Below the pieces are notes generated by a model. It saw only the letters and a program-made list of their open reading frames with translations. It did no database searches and was not told the DNA's origin. 64,000 nt of DNA from Pseudoclavibacter chungangensis (GTDB lineage Bacteria > Actinomycetota > Actinomycetes > Actinomycetales > Microbacteriaceae), in NCBI RefSeq assembly GCF_013410545.1, contig NZ_JACCFV010000001.1, positions 682,001-746,000 on the forward strand. Direction: 5' to 3'. Below, one piece after another: positions 37,776 to 48,944 of the stretch. Every line of letters begins with the position of its first letter. Positions within the stretch are counted from its first letter, which is position 1. A program made the translations under genes and the position numbers.

Positions 37776-37810
37776 GGGATGATTGGATATTCTGTATATC
37801 TAGATTATGG
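37776..37810. other. AT-rich patch in the lipoprotein upstream region
   Basis: About 35 bp rich in TAT/ATA with a central ATCTAGAT palindrome (37797-37804), strikingly unlike the surrounding GC-rich DNA. Minus-strand TTGACG at 37766-37761 nearby could be the lipoprotein -35. Confidence 0.4.
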
Positions 37811-37850
37811 TGCGGTTGTCGCCACGCGATGGACACGCAGCTGCCATGGA

Positions 37851-37911
37851 CGAAAGAGCCGGGTTGTTGCTACCGGGCCCGGGGCCCGGTAGCAACAACC
37901 CGGCTCTTTCG
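37851..37911 (-). terminator. Palindromic element B1: 30-bp perfect arms
   Basis: Arms 37851-37880 and 37882-37911 are exact complements around a single base. The core GCCGGGTTGTTGCTACCGGG and its complement are identical to element B2 at 51772-51830. It follows the mannosyltransferase stop by about 60 nt on the minus strand. Confidence 0.85.
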
Positions 37912-37969
37912 TGGCGGGAGTCGCGGGTTCGCGATCGAGGGGACGGTCGAGGCGGCGTGCGGCTCTCGC

Positions 37970-40252
<2,283 letters not shown>

Positions 40253-40259
40253 GCAGGCC

Positions 40260-40265
40260 ATGCTA
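40260..40265 (-). promoter_or_regulatory. -10 hexamer TAGCAT of the mannosyltransferase gene
   Basis: On the minus strand TAGCAT ends 7 nt before GTG 40252, giving a leaderless mRNA. Confidence 0.45.
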
Positions 40266-40305
40266 GGCGGCGGCCCGGGGGAGCACCGCGAGCACGCCGA
40301 CATGA

Positions 40306-40311
40306 CAGGAT
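40306..40311 (+). promoter_or_regulatory. -10-like CAGGAT of rsmI, leaderless spacing
   Basis: CAGGAT ends 7 nt before the ATG at 40319. It diverges from the mannosyltransferase promoter about 45 bp away. Confidence 0.35.
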
Positions 40312-40318
40312 CGAGCGC

Positions 40319-41167
40319 ATGATCATCCTCGCCGGAACCCCCATCGGGAACCTCGGCGACGCGTCGTCGCGACTCGTCGAGACGCTCCGCGGCGCGGACG
40401 TCGTCGCGTGCGAGGACACGCGCACGACGGCCAGGCTCCTCGGGCTGCTCGGCATCGAGGAGCGCCCGCGGCTCGTCGCACTGCACGAGCACAACGAGCA
40501 GGACGCGGCGGCCGAACTCGTCGAGCTCGCGCGCGAGGCGGATGTCGTCGTGGTGTCGGACGCAGGGATGCCCGCGGTCTCCGATCCCGGCTACCGCATC
40601 GTCGCGCTCGCGGCCGAGCGCGGTGTCGACGTCACGTCGGTGCCCGGGCCGACCGCCGTCGTCACGGCGCTCGCCGTCTCGGGCCTGCCCACCGATCGAT
40701 TCGCGTTCGACGGATTCGTGCCGCGCAAGGAGGGGGAGCGACGCCGCTTCCTCGAACGGCTCGCGAGCGAGCGGCGGACGGTCGTGCTGTTCGAGTCGCC
40801 GCACCGTCTCGCGGCGACGCTCGTCGACATGGCGTCCGTGTGGGCCGCGCAGCCCGAGCGTCGCGTCGTCGTGTGTCGCGAGCTCACGAAACTCCACGAG
40901 GAGGTGCGGCGCGGCACCGCGGCCGACCTCGCCGCCTGGGCGCAGGAGGGCGTCCGTGGCGAGATCGTGATCGTCATCGACGCGGCCGCGCCCGAGGTCG
41001 TCGATCCCTCGTCCGCCCTCGACCGCGTGCTCGCCCTCGTCGCCGCGGGAACACGATTGAAGGACGCGGCCGCAACCGTCGCCGCCGAGACGGGTCTCGC
41101 GAAGCGCGAGCTCTACGAGGCCGCACTCGACGCCCGACGTGCGCGGAGCGAGCCGCGCGCGGAATAG
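40319..41167 (+). CDS. rsmI: 16S rRNA (cytidine-1402 2'-O) methyltransferase RsmI
   Basis: 282 residues of the tetrapyrrole-methylase fold: LAGTPIGNLGDAS at the N-terminus, ACEDTRTTARLL, VVVSDAGMPAVSDPGYRIV and SVPGPTAVVTAL are all RsmI signatures. It methylates C1402 of 16S rRNA using SAM. It begins a run of translation and housekeeping genes (rsmI-metG-tatD-rsmA-ispE) whose order is common in actinobacteria; metG starts 10 nt after its stop. Confidence 0.97.
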   Translation: MIILAGTPIGNLGDASSRLVETLRGADVVACEDTRTTARLLGLLGIEERPRLVALHEHNEQDAAAELVELAREADVVVVSDAGMPAVSDPGYRIVALAAERGVDVTSVPGPTAVVTALAVSGLPTDRFAFDGFVPRKEGERRRFLERLASERRTVVLFESPHRLAATLVDMASVWAAQPERRVVVCRELTKLHEEVRRGTAADLAAWAQEGVRGEIVIVIDAAAPEVVDPSSALDRVLALVAAGTRLKDAAATVAAETGLAKRELYEAALDARRARSEPRAE

Positions 41168-41170
41168 GAT
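41165..41170 (+). promoter_or_regulatory. -10 hexamer TAGGAT at the end of rsmI, leaderless spacing for metG
   Basis: TAGGAT ends 7 nt before the ATG at 41178. The same bases also provide an AGGA, so it could act instead as a ribosome binding site. Confidence 0.4.
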
Positions 41171-41177
41171 GGCCCGC

Positions 41178-42761
41178 ATGGCTTCTGGCGATTCCTTCTA
41201 CGTCACGTCTCCGATCTTCTACGTGAACGACGTGCCCCACATCGGGCACGCCTACACCGAGGTCGCGTGCGACGTGCTCGCCCGCTGGCACCGCCAGCGC
41301 GGCGACGACACCTGGTTCCTGACGGGGACGGACGAGCACGGCCAGAAGATCATGCGCTCGGCGCTCGCGAACAACGTGACCCCGAAGGAGTGGGCCGACC
41401 GGCTCGTGACCGACGCGTGGAAGCCGCTGCTCGAGACACTCGACCTGTCGAATGACGACTTCATCCGCACGACGGACGAGCGCCACGAATCGCGCGTGCA
41501 GCAGTTCGTGCAGCGGCTCAACGACGCCGGGTTCATCTACGAGGCCGAGTTCGAGGCGCTCTACTGCGTCGGCTGTGAGGAGTTCAAGCCCGACTCGGAG
41601 ATCGTCGACGGCACCGGCCCGTACGAGGGCGAGAAGGTCTGCGCGATCCACTCGAAGCCCCTCGAGCTGCTGCAGGAGCAGAACTACTTCTTCAAGCTGT
41701 CGGAGTTCCAGGACCGACTGCTCGCGCTCTACGAGGAGCGGCCCGATTTCATCCAGCCCTCGTCGGCCCGCAACGAGGTCGTCTCGTTCGTTCGCACGGG
41801 CCTGAAGGACCTGTCGATCTCGCGCACGACGTTCGACTGGGGCGTCAAGGTGCCGTGGGACCCGGACCACGTCGTGTACGTGTGGTTCGACGCGCTGCTC
41901 AACTACGTGACCGCGATCGGCTACGGCGACGAGGACGAGGCGGCGCGGGAGAACTTCGATCGCCGCTGGCCCGCGACGCACATCGTCGGCAAGGACATCC
42001 TGCGCTTCCACGCCGTCATCTGGCCCGCGATGCTCATGGCGGCGGGCCTCGAGGTGCCGCGGCGCGTGTTCGCGCACGGGTGGCTGCTCGTCGGCGGCGA
42101 GAAGATGTCGAAGTCGAAGCTCACGGGCATCGCGCCGACGGAGATCACCGACGTGTTCGGCTCGGACGCGTTCCGCTACTACTTCATGCGCGCGATCCAC
42201 TTCGGCCAGGACGGCTCGTTCTCGTGGGAGGACCTCTCGGCGCGCTACCACGCGGAGCTCGCGAACGGCTTCGGCAACCTCGCCTCGCGCGTCATCGCGA
42301 TGGTGAAGAAGTACTTCGACGGCGAGGTGCCCACCGCGGGTGCGCTCGAGGCCGTCGACGAGGCGGTGCTGGAGACGGCCCGCACGGCGGTCGCCGATGC
42401 CGACGCCGCGATGCTCGACATCCAGATCCACGACTCGATCGCCTCGATCTGGAAGCTCGTCGACGAGCTCAACGGCTACATCACGACGACCGAGCCGTGG
42501 GTGCTCGCGAAGTCGGACGACACGCGCGAGCGTCTCGGGACCGTCCTCGCGACCGCGGTGCAGGGCCTCGGCACGCTCGCCGTGCTCCTCCACCCCGTGC
42601 TGCCGAAGGCGACCGACAAGCTGTGGGCCGCGATCGGCGGCGAGGGCGCGGTCGGTGACGTCCGCGTCGCCGACGCCCTGGCGTGGCGCGGCTCCGGCCG
42701 GGTCGGTGCCCTCGAGGCGCTCTTCCCGCGCGTCGAGCAGGAGGTCGTGGGCGCGTCGTGA
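41178..42761 (+). CDS. metG: Methionyl-tRNA synthetase
   Basis: 527 residues, class I synthetase with PHIGHAYTE (HIGH) near residue 20 and GEKMSKSKL (KMSKS) near residue 310, plus the metal-knuckle-type CVGCEEF segment. It lacks the C-terminal tRNA-binding domain of the long MetG form, as is usual for the short actinobacterial type. ATG 41178 is preferred over 41169 on spacing from TAGGAT. Its stop overlaps the tatD GTG (GTGA). Confidence 0.97.
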   Translation: MASGDSFYVTSPIFYVNDVPHIGHAYTEVACDVLARWHRQRGDDTWFLTGTDEHGQKIMRSALANNVTPKEWADRLVTDAWKPLLETLDLSNDDFIRTTDERHESRVQQFVQRLNDAGFIYEAEFEALYCVGCEEFKPDSEIVDGTGPYEGEKVCAIHSKPLELLQEQNYFFKLSEFQDRLLALYEERPDFIQPSSARNEVVSFVRTGLKDLSISRTTFDWGVKVPWDPDHVVYVWFDALLNYVTAIGYGDEDEAARENFDRRWPATHIVGKDILRFHAVIWPAMLMAAGLEVPRRVFAHGWLLVGGEKMSKSKLTGIAPTEITDVFGSDAFRYYFMRAIHFGQDGSFSWEDLSARYHAELANGFGNLASRVIAMVKKYFDGEVPTAGALEAVDEAVLETARTAVADADAAMLDIQIHDSIASIWKLVDELNGYITTTEPWVLAKSDDTRERLGTVLATAVQGLGTLAVLLHPVLPKATDKLWAAIGGEGAVGDVRVADALAWRGSGRVGALEALFPRVEQEVVGAS

Positions 42762-43687
42762 CGAACGGCGACCCGTCGCAGTACCCGCGCAAGCGGGAAC
42801 CCGTGCAGGAGCACGGTCAGTCGCGCGTGCTCGCGTACCCCGACGTCCCCGAGCCGCTGCCGGTCGTCTGCTACGACAACCACACGCACCTCGAGATCGA
42901 GGACGGCGAGGAGGGGCTGACCGTCGCCGAGCACCTCGACCTCGCGGCGCGGGCGAACATCGGCGGCGCGATCACGGTCGGTGGCGACGTGCCGTCGAGC
43001 CGCTGGTGCGTGCACGCCGCCGAGCAGGACGCGCGACTTCTCGCCGCCGTCGCGATCCACCCGAACGAGGCGCCGCGCTACGCGGCCGACGGGCGGGCCG
43101 CACTCGATGCCGCGATCGACGAGATCGACGCGATGGCGGCACACCCGCGGGTGCGCGCGATCGGCGAGACGGGCCTCGACTACTTCCGGACGCCCGACGT
43201 CGCCGACCAGCGCGCGCAGCACCACTCCTTCGAGCGGCACATCGCGCTCGCGAAGTCGCACGGCCTCGCGATGCAGATCCACGACCGCGACGCGCACGAC
43301 GACGTCATCGCGACGCTGCGCGCACAGGGTGCCCCGGACGTGACGGTCTTCCACTGCTTCTCGGGCGACGCCGACATGGCGCGCATCGCCGCCGACGAGG
43401 GGTGGTACCTGTCGTTCGCGGGCACCGTCACGTTCAAGAACGCGGCGGGGCTCCGCGAGGCGCTCGCCGTCACCCCGCGCGAGCGGATCCTCGTCGAGAC
43501 CGACGCGCCGTTCCTGACGCCCGTTCCGTTCCGCGGTCGCCCGAACGCGCCGTATCTCGTGCCGCTCACGGTGCGGTTCATGGCCGAGCAACTCGGTGCC
43601 GACCTCGCCGAGTTCACGGCCGACGTCGCCGCGAACACGCTGCGCGCCTACGGCCCCTTCGACGGGATCGGCGTGGTGACCGCGTGA
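42758..43687 (+). CDS. tatD: TatD-family metal-dependent deoxyribonuclease
   Basis: 309 residues with the TatD metal sites: YDNHTHLE near residue 47, [31 protein letters not shown] and [10 protein letters not shown]. An extra ~40 N-terminal residues precede the barrel. Family members are 3'-5' exonucleases acting on DNA or RNA. GTG start overlaps the metG stop, and its own stop overlaps the rsmA GTG, so the three are translationally coupled. Confidence 0.95.
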   Translation: MTNGDPSQYPRKREPVQEHGQSRVLAYPDVPEPLPVVCYDNHTHLEIEDGEEGLTVAEHLDLAARANIGGAITVGGDVPSSRWCVHAAEQDARLLAAVAIHPNEAPRYAADGRAALDAAIDEIDAMAAHPRVRAIGETGLDYFRTPDVADQRAQHHSFERHIALAKSHGLAMQIHDRDAHDDVIATLRAQGAPDVTVFHCFSGDADMARIAADEGWYLSFAGTVTFKNAAGLREALAVTPRERILVETDAPFLTPVPFRGRPNAPYLVPLTVRFMAEQLGADLAEFTADVAANTLRAYGPFDGIGVVTA

Positions 43688-44532
43688 GCGTCCGGCTGCT
43701 CGGGGCGTCCGAGATCCGCCGCCTCGCCGCAGAGCTCGACCTGTCGCCGACGAAGAAGCTCGGCCAGAACTTCGTGCACGATCCGGGCACCGTGCGGCGC
43801 ATCGTGGCGACCGCGGGCGTGCGGCCCGGCGAGCACATCCTCGAGGTCGGGCCGGGCCTCGGCTCGCTCACGCTCGGGCTGCTCGAAGCGGGTGCGGACG
43901 TCACCGCGATCGAGATCGACGAGCGTCTCGCGACGCTCCTGCCACGGACGGTCGACGATGCCGCCCCCGGCGCGACCCTGCGCGTCGTGCACCGCGACGC
44001 GCTCGATGTCGAGGACGTCGAGCCGCACGGGGACGTGCCGCCCGTCGCGCTCGTCGCGAACCTGCCCTACAACGTCTCGGTGCCGGTGCTGCTGCACCTG
44101 CTCGCGCGCCTCCCGTCGCTCCGGCGCGGGGTCGTCATGGTGCAGGCCGAGGTGGGCGAGCGGCTCGCCGCCGCCCCCGGCTCGAAGGTGTACGGCTCGC
44201 CGAGCGTGAAGGCGGCCTGGTACGGCGATTGGACGACGGCCGGACTCGTCGGACGCAAGGTGTTCTGGCCCGAGCCGAACGTCGACTCCGTGCTCGTCGC
44301 GTTCGCCGCCCGCGCCGAGCCGGTCGGCGACGACGCACTCCGCGCCCGCGTCTTCGAACTCGTCGACGCGGCGTTCGCACAGCGCCGCAAGATGCTCCGG
44401 CAGGCCCTCTCGGGCGTCTACGGATCGTCCGCCGCCGCATCCGACGCCCTCGAACGCGCGGGCGTCGCCCCGACCGCGCGCGGTGAGGTGCTCACGCTCG
44501 ACGACTTCGTCCGGCTCGCCCGCGACCGCTGA
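43684..44532 (+). CDS. rsmA: 16S rRNA (adenine-1518/1519 N6) dimethyltransferase RsmA (KsgA)
   Basis: 282 residues with [18 protein letters not shown], the SAM site [15 protein letters not shown], the catalytic [12 protein letters not shown] and [12 protein letters not shown], all typical of KsgA. It dimethylates A1518 and A1519 in 16S rRNA. The GTG overlaps the tatD stop. A 106-bp gap separates it from ispE, which has its own leaderless-type -10. Confidence 0.97.
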   Translation: MSVRLLGASEIRRLAAELDLSPTKKLGQNFVHDPGTVRRIVATAGVRPGEHILEVGPGLGSLTLGLLEAGADVTAIEIDERLATLLPRTVDDAAPGATLRVVHRDALDVEDVEPHGDVPPVALVANLPYNVSVPVLLHLLARLPSLRRGVVMVQAEVGERLAAAPGSKVYGSPSVKAAWYGDWTTAGLVGRKVFWPEPNVDSVLVAFAARAEPVGDDALRARVFELVDAAFAQRRKMLRQALSGVYGSSAAASDALERAGVAPTARGEVLTLDDFVRLARDR

Positions 44533-44626
44533 CGTCGCACGCCCGGTCGGCGTCGCGGGGCGGGCCTCGTCGTGCGCGCGGCCGCCGGGCACTCCCATCG
44601 TCAGCGCCACGCGCACGACCCTCGGG

Positions 44627-44632
44627 TACCGT
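44627..44632 (+). promoter_or_regulatory. -10 hexamer TACCGT, leaderless spacing
   Basis: TACCGT ends 6 nt before the ispE ATG at 44639. Confidence 0.4.
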
Positions 44633-44638
44633 TGCGAC

Positions 44639-45580
44639 ATGACCGCGACGATCCCGCTCCAGCACCGCGTCGTCGCGCGCGCACCCGCGAAGATCAACGT
44701 GTCGCTCGAGGTCGGCACGGTTCACCGTGACGGTTCACGGCAGCTCGCGACCGCGTTCCAGGCGATCTCGCTCTTCGACGAGGTCGAGGCGATCGACGCC
44801 GACGAGTTCAGCGTGACCTTCGACGGACCCGTCGACGCGCGGCCCCTCGCATCCGACGACGAGAACCTCGCGATCCGTGCCGCCGGCCTGCTCGCCGAGC
44901 GCGCCGGGCACGACGGGGCAGCGGCACTCCACATCACGAAGCACGTGCCCGTCGCCGGGGGGATGGCCGGGGGCTCGGCCGACGCCGCCGCGACCCTCGT
45001 CGCGCTCGACGCACTCTGGGGGACGGGCCTCGCGAAGGAGGAGCTGCTGGAGCTCGGCGCCCAGCTCGGCACCGATGTGCCGTTCGCGCTCATGGGCGGC
45101 ACCGCGGTCGGTACGGGGCGTGGCGAGGAACTGAGCCCGGCCCTGTCGACGGGCACGTTCCACTGGGTCGTCGTGACGACGCCGAACGGCAGTTCGAGCG
45201 CCGATGCGTTCCGCGCGCTCGACGAGGAGCGCGACGCGGGGGACCTCCCGTTCGAGCCCGTGACGCCACGGGTCGCGGACGACGTCCTCCAGGCGCTGCG
45301 ACGCGGCGATGCCCACGCGCTCGCGGGTGCCCTGCACAACGATCTGCAGGAGCCCGCGCTCCGGCTCCGGCCCGAACTGCGCGACGTGCTCGAACTCGGA
45401 GAGCGAGCGGGTGCGCTCGCCGGGATCCTCTCGGGCTCGGGCCCGTCGGTCGCGTTCCTCGCCGCCCACAAGACCGGGGCGATCGACCTGCAGGTCGCGC
45501 TCACGGCCTCCCAGCTCGACGTCGTGCGCGTGACGGGCCCTGTGCCAGGTGCGCGTGTGCTCGAGGTGTCCGAGCCCTGA
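44639..45580 (+). CDS. ispE: 4-diphosphocytidyl-2-C-methyl-D-erythritol kinase
   Basis: 313 residues of the GHMP kinase superfamily: APAKINVSLEVG at the N-terminus, the ATP loop VPVAGGMAGGSADAAATL and the C-terminal ILSGSGPSVAFLA. IspE phosphorylates CDP-methylerythritol in the non-mevalonate isoprenoid pathway. Position after rsmA is the usual actinobacterial arrangement. It converges on the response regulator gene with about 50 bp between stops. Confidence 0.97.
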   Translation: MTATIPLQHRVVARAPAKINVSLEVGTVHRDGSRQLATAFQAISLFDEVEAIDADEFSVTFDGPVDARPLASDDENLAIRAAGLLAERAGHDGAAALHITKHVPVAGGMAGGSADAAATLVALDALWGTGLAKEELLELGAQLGTDVPFALMGGTAVGTGRGEELSPALSTGTFHWVVVTTPNGSSSADAFRALDEERDAGDLPFEPVTPRVADDVLQALRRGDAHALAGALHNDLQEPALRLRPELRDVLELGERAGALAGILSGSGPSVAFLAAHKTGAIDLQVALTASQLDVVRVTGPVPGARVLEVSEP

Positions 45581-45632
45581 ACCCCGCAGTGCGTGCGCCC
45601 GCAGGCCGACGAGGCGCCGGGGCGGCCGGCCG

Positions 45633-46280
45633 CTAGCGATCCCGGAGGTAGGCGAGCACGGCCAGCACCCGTCGATTGTAGGTCGTGTCGGACGCGATGC
45701 CGAGCTTGTCGAAGATCGTCGCGATGTGCTTCTCGACGCCGCTCCGACTGATGTGCAGACGGGTGGCGGTCGAGGCATTGCTGTGCCCCTGCGCGAGGAG
45801 TTCGAGCACCGATCGCTCGCGGCCCGAGAGCGCCGGAAGTCCCGAGTCGGGTTCGCTCTTCGCGGCGATGAGTTGGCGGATGACCTCGGGGTCGAAGGCC
45901 GTACCACCCGCGCGGACGCGCTCGATGGCGTCGAGGAAACCGGCGATGTCGGAGATGCGATCCTTGAGCAGGTAGCCGTTGCCCCCACGGCCGTCGAGCA
46001 GCTCGCTCGTGTGCCGGCGCTCGACGTCCTGGGACAGCACGATGACGCCGATGCCGGGCTGCTCGGCGCGGATCCGGATCGCGGCGTGGATGCCCTCGTC
46101 CACGAAGTCGGGCGGCACGCGGACGTCGATGATGACGACGTCGGGCGGGTCGGACGCGACGGAACGAAGGAGGCCCGCGGCATCGCCCACGGCATCGGTC
46201 ACCGTGTGCCCCTCGGCGGCCAGAAGTCCGGCGATGCCCTCGCGGAGAAGCGCGGAGTCCTCGGCGATCGCTATGCGCAC
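45633..46280 (-). CDS. NarL/LuxR-type response regulator
   Basis: 215 residues. The receiver has IAEDSALLREG, the phospho-acceptor Asp in VVIIDVRVPP and the Lys in YLLKDRISD. The C-terminal LuxR helix-turn-helix is LSGRERSVLELLAQGHSNAS...ISRSGVEKHI. It is the cognate regulator of the histidine kinase whose 3' end overlaps its GTG by 10 nt. Targets unknown; no clear operator could be recognised. Confidence 0.95.
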   Translation of the reverse strand: MRIAIAEDSALLREGIAGLLAAEGHTVTDAVGDAAGLLRSVASDPPDVVIIDVRVPPDFVDEGIHAAIRIRAEQPGIGVIVLSQDVERRHTSELLDGRGGNGYLLKDRISDIAGFLDAIERVRAGGTAFDPEVIRQLIAAKSEPDSGLPALSGRERSVLELLAQGHSNASTATRLHISRSGVEKHIATIFDKLGIASDTTYNRRVLAVLAYLRDR

Positions 46281-47425
46281 GGGAGCACCGCCTCGATCGT
46301 TGTCGGCCCACCGGGCGGACTGCCGACGTGGAGTCGGCCGCCCCGCGCGGCGGCGCGGGCGGCGATACCGGACAAACCCGGGCCCCCCGGATCGGCCCCG
46401 CCCGTCCCGTCGTCCCACACGACGACGACGAGACGCGTCCCGCGTCGGGTGACGTGGACGTCGATGCGCGAGGCGTTCGCGTGCTTCACGACATTCGTGA
46501 CCGCCTCGCTGACGATGAAGTACGCCGCCGCTTCGGTGGCGTGGTGCGCGAGGCCGTGTGCCTCGAGGTGAAGGTGCACGGGCGTGACGGTCCGATCGCG
46601 GAGTGCCTCGAGGGTCGCCGGTAACCCGTCCCGGACGAGCATCGCGGGGTACGTGCGCCACGCCACGGCTCGGAGGTCGTCGAGGACGGACTGCGCCTCC
46701 TCGCGCGCTCGCCGCTGCAGCGCCCGGCGCTCGTGGGCATCGCCCGTGCCGTCGGCGCGCTCTGCTCGTGCGAGCAGGATCGACAGCGCGACGATGCGTT
46801 GTCGCACGCCGTCGTGGAGGTCACGTTCGATGCGCCGTCGTTCCGCGTCGACGGCCGCGACCACCTCGTCGAGCGTGCCGTGCAGGCGGGCCACCTCACG
46901 GGTGAGCTCGTCGACACCGGGACGAGCGAACGTCCACCAGGTCAGCCGATCGAGCCACGCGGTGCCCGCGAGCCCTGACGCGGCCGGGAACAGGAGGAGT
47001 GCGCCGGGCAGCGCGTACCCGGCGACGGTCACCCACGTGACGGTGCCCGGCGCGGCGTCGAAGATCGGCACGGGTCCGTGGGTCGTGGCGCCGACGAGCA
47101 TCTGCCACGTGACGATCAGGCCCAACGAGACGAGGGTGAGGATCGCTGCACCGAGAAGACCCGTCACCGAGTCGACGGCCAGGAGCGCGAGCAGCCTCCG
47201 GCCCCGCGGTCGCATGCCGGGCATCCTGCCGTGAACCCATGTCAGTCGGTGCTCGATCAGACTCGCAGCCCCACGGGCGGGCCGCAGGGACACTGGCACC
47301 GCGAGGAGGGCGAGTAGGAGCAAGGGCACCGTGAGGGCGCCGAGAAGGGTGGAGACGAGCGCCCGGGCAGCAAACCGAAGTCCCTCCCACCACCTCGTTC
47401 GAACCGATGTGTCCGGGGCGCTCAC
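46271..47425 (-). CDS. NarL-type sensor histidine kinase
   Basis: 384 residues: about four membrane helices in the first 190 residues (LLGALTVPLLLLALLAVPV, LLALLAVDSVTGLLGAAILT and others) with a DUF1707-like sensor arrangement, then HisKA_3 with the phospho-His in RRIERDLHDGVRQR, and an HATPase with SEAVTNVVKHANA and GGPGLSGIAARA. GTG start overlaps the dedA stop (GTGA) and its stop overlaps the response regulator, making a tight three-gene operon. The signal may be at the membrane. Confidence 0.93.
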   Translation of the reverse strand: MSAPDTSVRTRWWEGLRFAARALVSTLLGALTVPLLLLALLAVPVSLRPARGAASLIEHRLTWVHGRMPGMRPRGRRLLALLAVDSVTGLLGAAILTLVSLGLIVTWQMLVGATTHGPVPIFDAAPGTVTWVTVAGYALPGALLLFPAASGLAGTAWLDRLTWWTFARPGVDELTREVARLHGTLDEVVAAVDAERRRIERDLHDGVRQRIVALSILLARAERADGTGDAHERRALQRRAREEAQSVLDDLRAVAWRTYPAMLVRDGLPATLEALRDRTVTPVHLHLEAHGLAHHATEAAAYFIVSEAVTNVVKHANASRIDVHVTRRGTRLVVVVWDDGTGGADPGGPGLSGIAARAAARGGRLHVGSPPGGPTTIEAVLPCA

Positions 47426-48063
47426 GCACCCATCCTCCGACGCGCGTCCCGACGTAGCCTGACGACGACGAACCCGACGACGGCGATCACGACGGTCACG
47501 ATGACGACCTTCTGGAGGATGTCGGCGTACTGCTCGACGAGGCCCCAGTTCTCGCCGAGCACGTAGCCGGCGAGCACGAAGACCGTGTTCCAGATCGCGC
47601 TCCCGGCCGTCGTCAACAGTGTGAATCGGCCGAGCGGCATGCGTTCGATACCCGCGGGGATCGAGATGAGACTGCGGAAGAGGGGGATCATGCGATCGAC
47701 GAACACGGCCTTTGCGCCGTGTCGGGCGAACCATGCCTCGGCCCGGTCGACATCGGCGACCCTCATCAACGGGACGCGGGCGACGATCCACCGCAATCGA
47801 TCGCGACCGAACCAGGCGCCGAGCGCGTAGAGGACGACCGCGCCGACAACCGAGCCGAGCGTGGTCCACAGCAGGACCTCCGCGAGGCCGAACGTTCCAC
47901 GGCTCGCGGTGAACCCCGCGAGGGGCAGGATGATCTCGCTCGGGAGCGGTGGGAAGAGATTCTCCAGGGCGATCGCCAGGCCGGCGCCCGGGCCTCCCAG
48001 CGATTCCATGAGGGAAACGGCCCACTGGGCGACGGTGTTGAGCTGTTCTGTGTCGTTCTGCAT
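47422..48063 (-). CDS. DedA-family membrane protein
   Basis: 213 residues with the DedA signature ENLFPPLPSEIILPLAGF and the RD-x-LRWIVARVPLMRV loop followed by FARHGAKAVFVDRMIPLFRS and three C-terminal helices. DedA proteins are implicated in undecaprenyl-phosphate or phospholipid flipping and envelope homeostasis. ATG 48063 (upstream GGAG) is preferred to 48090. It is the first gene of the dedA-kinase-regulator operon. Confidence 0.93.
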   Translation of the reverse strand: MQNDTEQLNTVAQWAVSLMESLGGPGAGLAIALENLFPPLPSEIILPLAGFTASRGTFGLAEVLLWTTLGSVVGAVVLYALGAWFGRDRLRWIVARVPLMRVADVDRAEAWFARHGAKAVFVDRMIPLFRSLISIPAGIERMPLGRFTLLTTAGSAIWNTVFVLAGYVLGENWGLVEQYADILQKVVIVTVVIAVVGFVVVRLRRDARRRMGA

Positions 48064-48243
48064 GACTCCGACGCTACGAACCGCACGCATACGAGTCAGG
48101 CCGGTCAGCCATCGACCTGAGGTGTGGATTTCCGCACCATCGGGACCGCGAGCCGTCCTGTCCAGACTCGTGGTGCGGGTAGGGGCCGCGCGTCCGCATC
48201 GACGTCACGGGCCACATCCCGTGGACATCGCGAGCCGGAGCGC

Positions 48244-48864
48244 TCAGAGCACGCTGAAACCGGGCGGCAGCGGTGCTCGGCCCGTGAGCGCGCGAAGCAG
48301 GAGGGCGTCCTCCTCGCGCTCCGCGGCGCGGTCGATCGCGAGCCGGAGGGCGTGGCGGATCGAGGCGGTCGTCGGGTCGGGCACGCGCACGCCGCCCGCC
48401 GTCGCGACGTCGAGCCCGTGCACCGTGAGCTCGAACGCACGCGTCGCGAGGTAGTCGACGAGCCGGATCGTGCCGAACGGTATGGGCACCGTGAGATCGT
48501 CCGCCGTGTGGTCGACGAGGGTGCCCACCCGGGTCGCGAGCACGCGGACGGCCGCGGCCGGGTCGTCGCCCAGCTCGTCGCCGCTGCGCCGGCCGCGCTC
48601 GGCGATCTCGTCGTCGTCGGCCGACTCGGTCGCGCGGAGGTAGGCGGCGGGGCTCTCGAGCTCGACCGCGGCGTCCGGAGCGGCGCCGTCGATCGCGCGC
48701 TCGACGGTGCTGAGCGCGCGGCTCGTGTGCCCCACGAGCGAGCGGAGGGTCCACACGCCGAGGCTCTCCCGCTCCCACTCGCGGGGGTCCACCTCGGCGA
48801 CCGTCGCGACGAAGCCGTCCGACGCGTCGTGGAACCAGGCCCTGATCGTGTCGTTCTCGCTCAT
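48244..48864 (-). CDS. Mycothiol-dependent maleylpyruvate isomerase-family protein
   Basis: 206 residues of the DinB-like TIGR03083 family. WTLRSLVGHTSRALSTVERAI and FELTVHGLDVATAGG carry the conserved His residues that bind metal in characterised members, which use mycothiol as cofactor. Its particular reaction is unknown. CAGGAT at 48871-48876 lies 6 nt upstream of the ATG, suggesting a leaderless transcript. Confidence 0.88.
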   Translation of the reverse strand: MSENDTIRAWFHDASDGFVATVAEVDPREWERESLGVWTLRSLVGHTSRALSTVERAIDGAAPDAAVELESPAAYLRATESADDDEIAERGRRSGDELGDDPAAAVRVLATRVGTLVDHTADDLTVPIPFGTIRLVDYLATRAFELTVHGLDVATAGGVRVPDPTTASIRHALRLAIDRAAEREEDALLLRALTGRAPLPPGFSVL

Positions 48865-48870
48865 GGCCCA

Positions 48871-48876
48871 ATCCTG
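48871..48876 (-). promoter_or_regulatory. -10-like CAGGAT, leaderless spacing
   Basis: On the minus strand CAGGAT ends 6 nt before the ATG at 48864. Confidence 0.35.
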
Positions 48877-48944
48877 CGAGCAGAGGCGCGCGCGGGCAAG
48901 CCTGCGACCCCGGGTGACGGACCGTGTCGCCGTGTGAGGGGCGC

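Noticed and set aside
40253..41179. N-terminal extension of the mannosyltransferase frame over rsmI
   Set aside because: It is antisense to rsmI, which has all signature motifs; the promoter-like TAGCAT supports the start at 40252.
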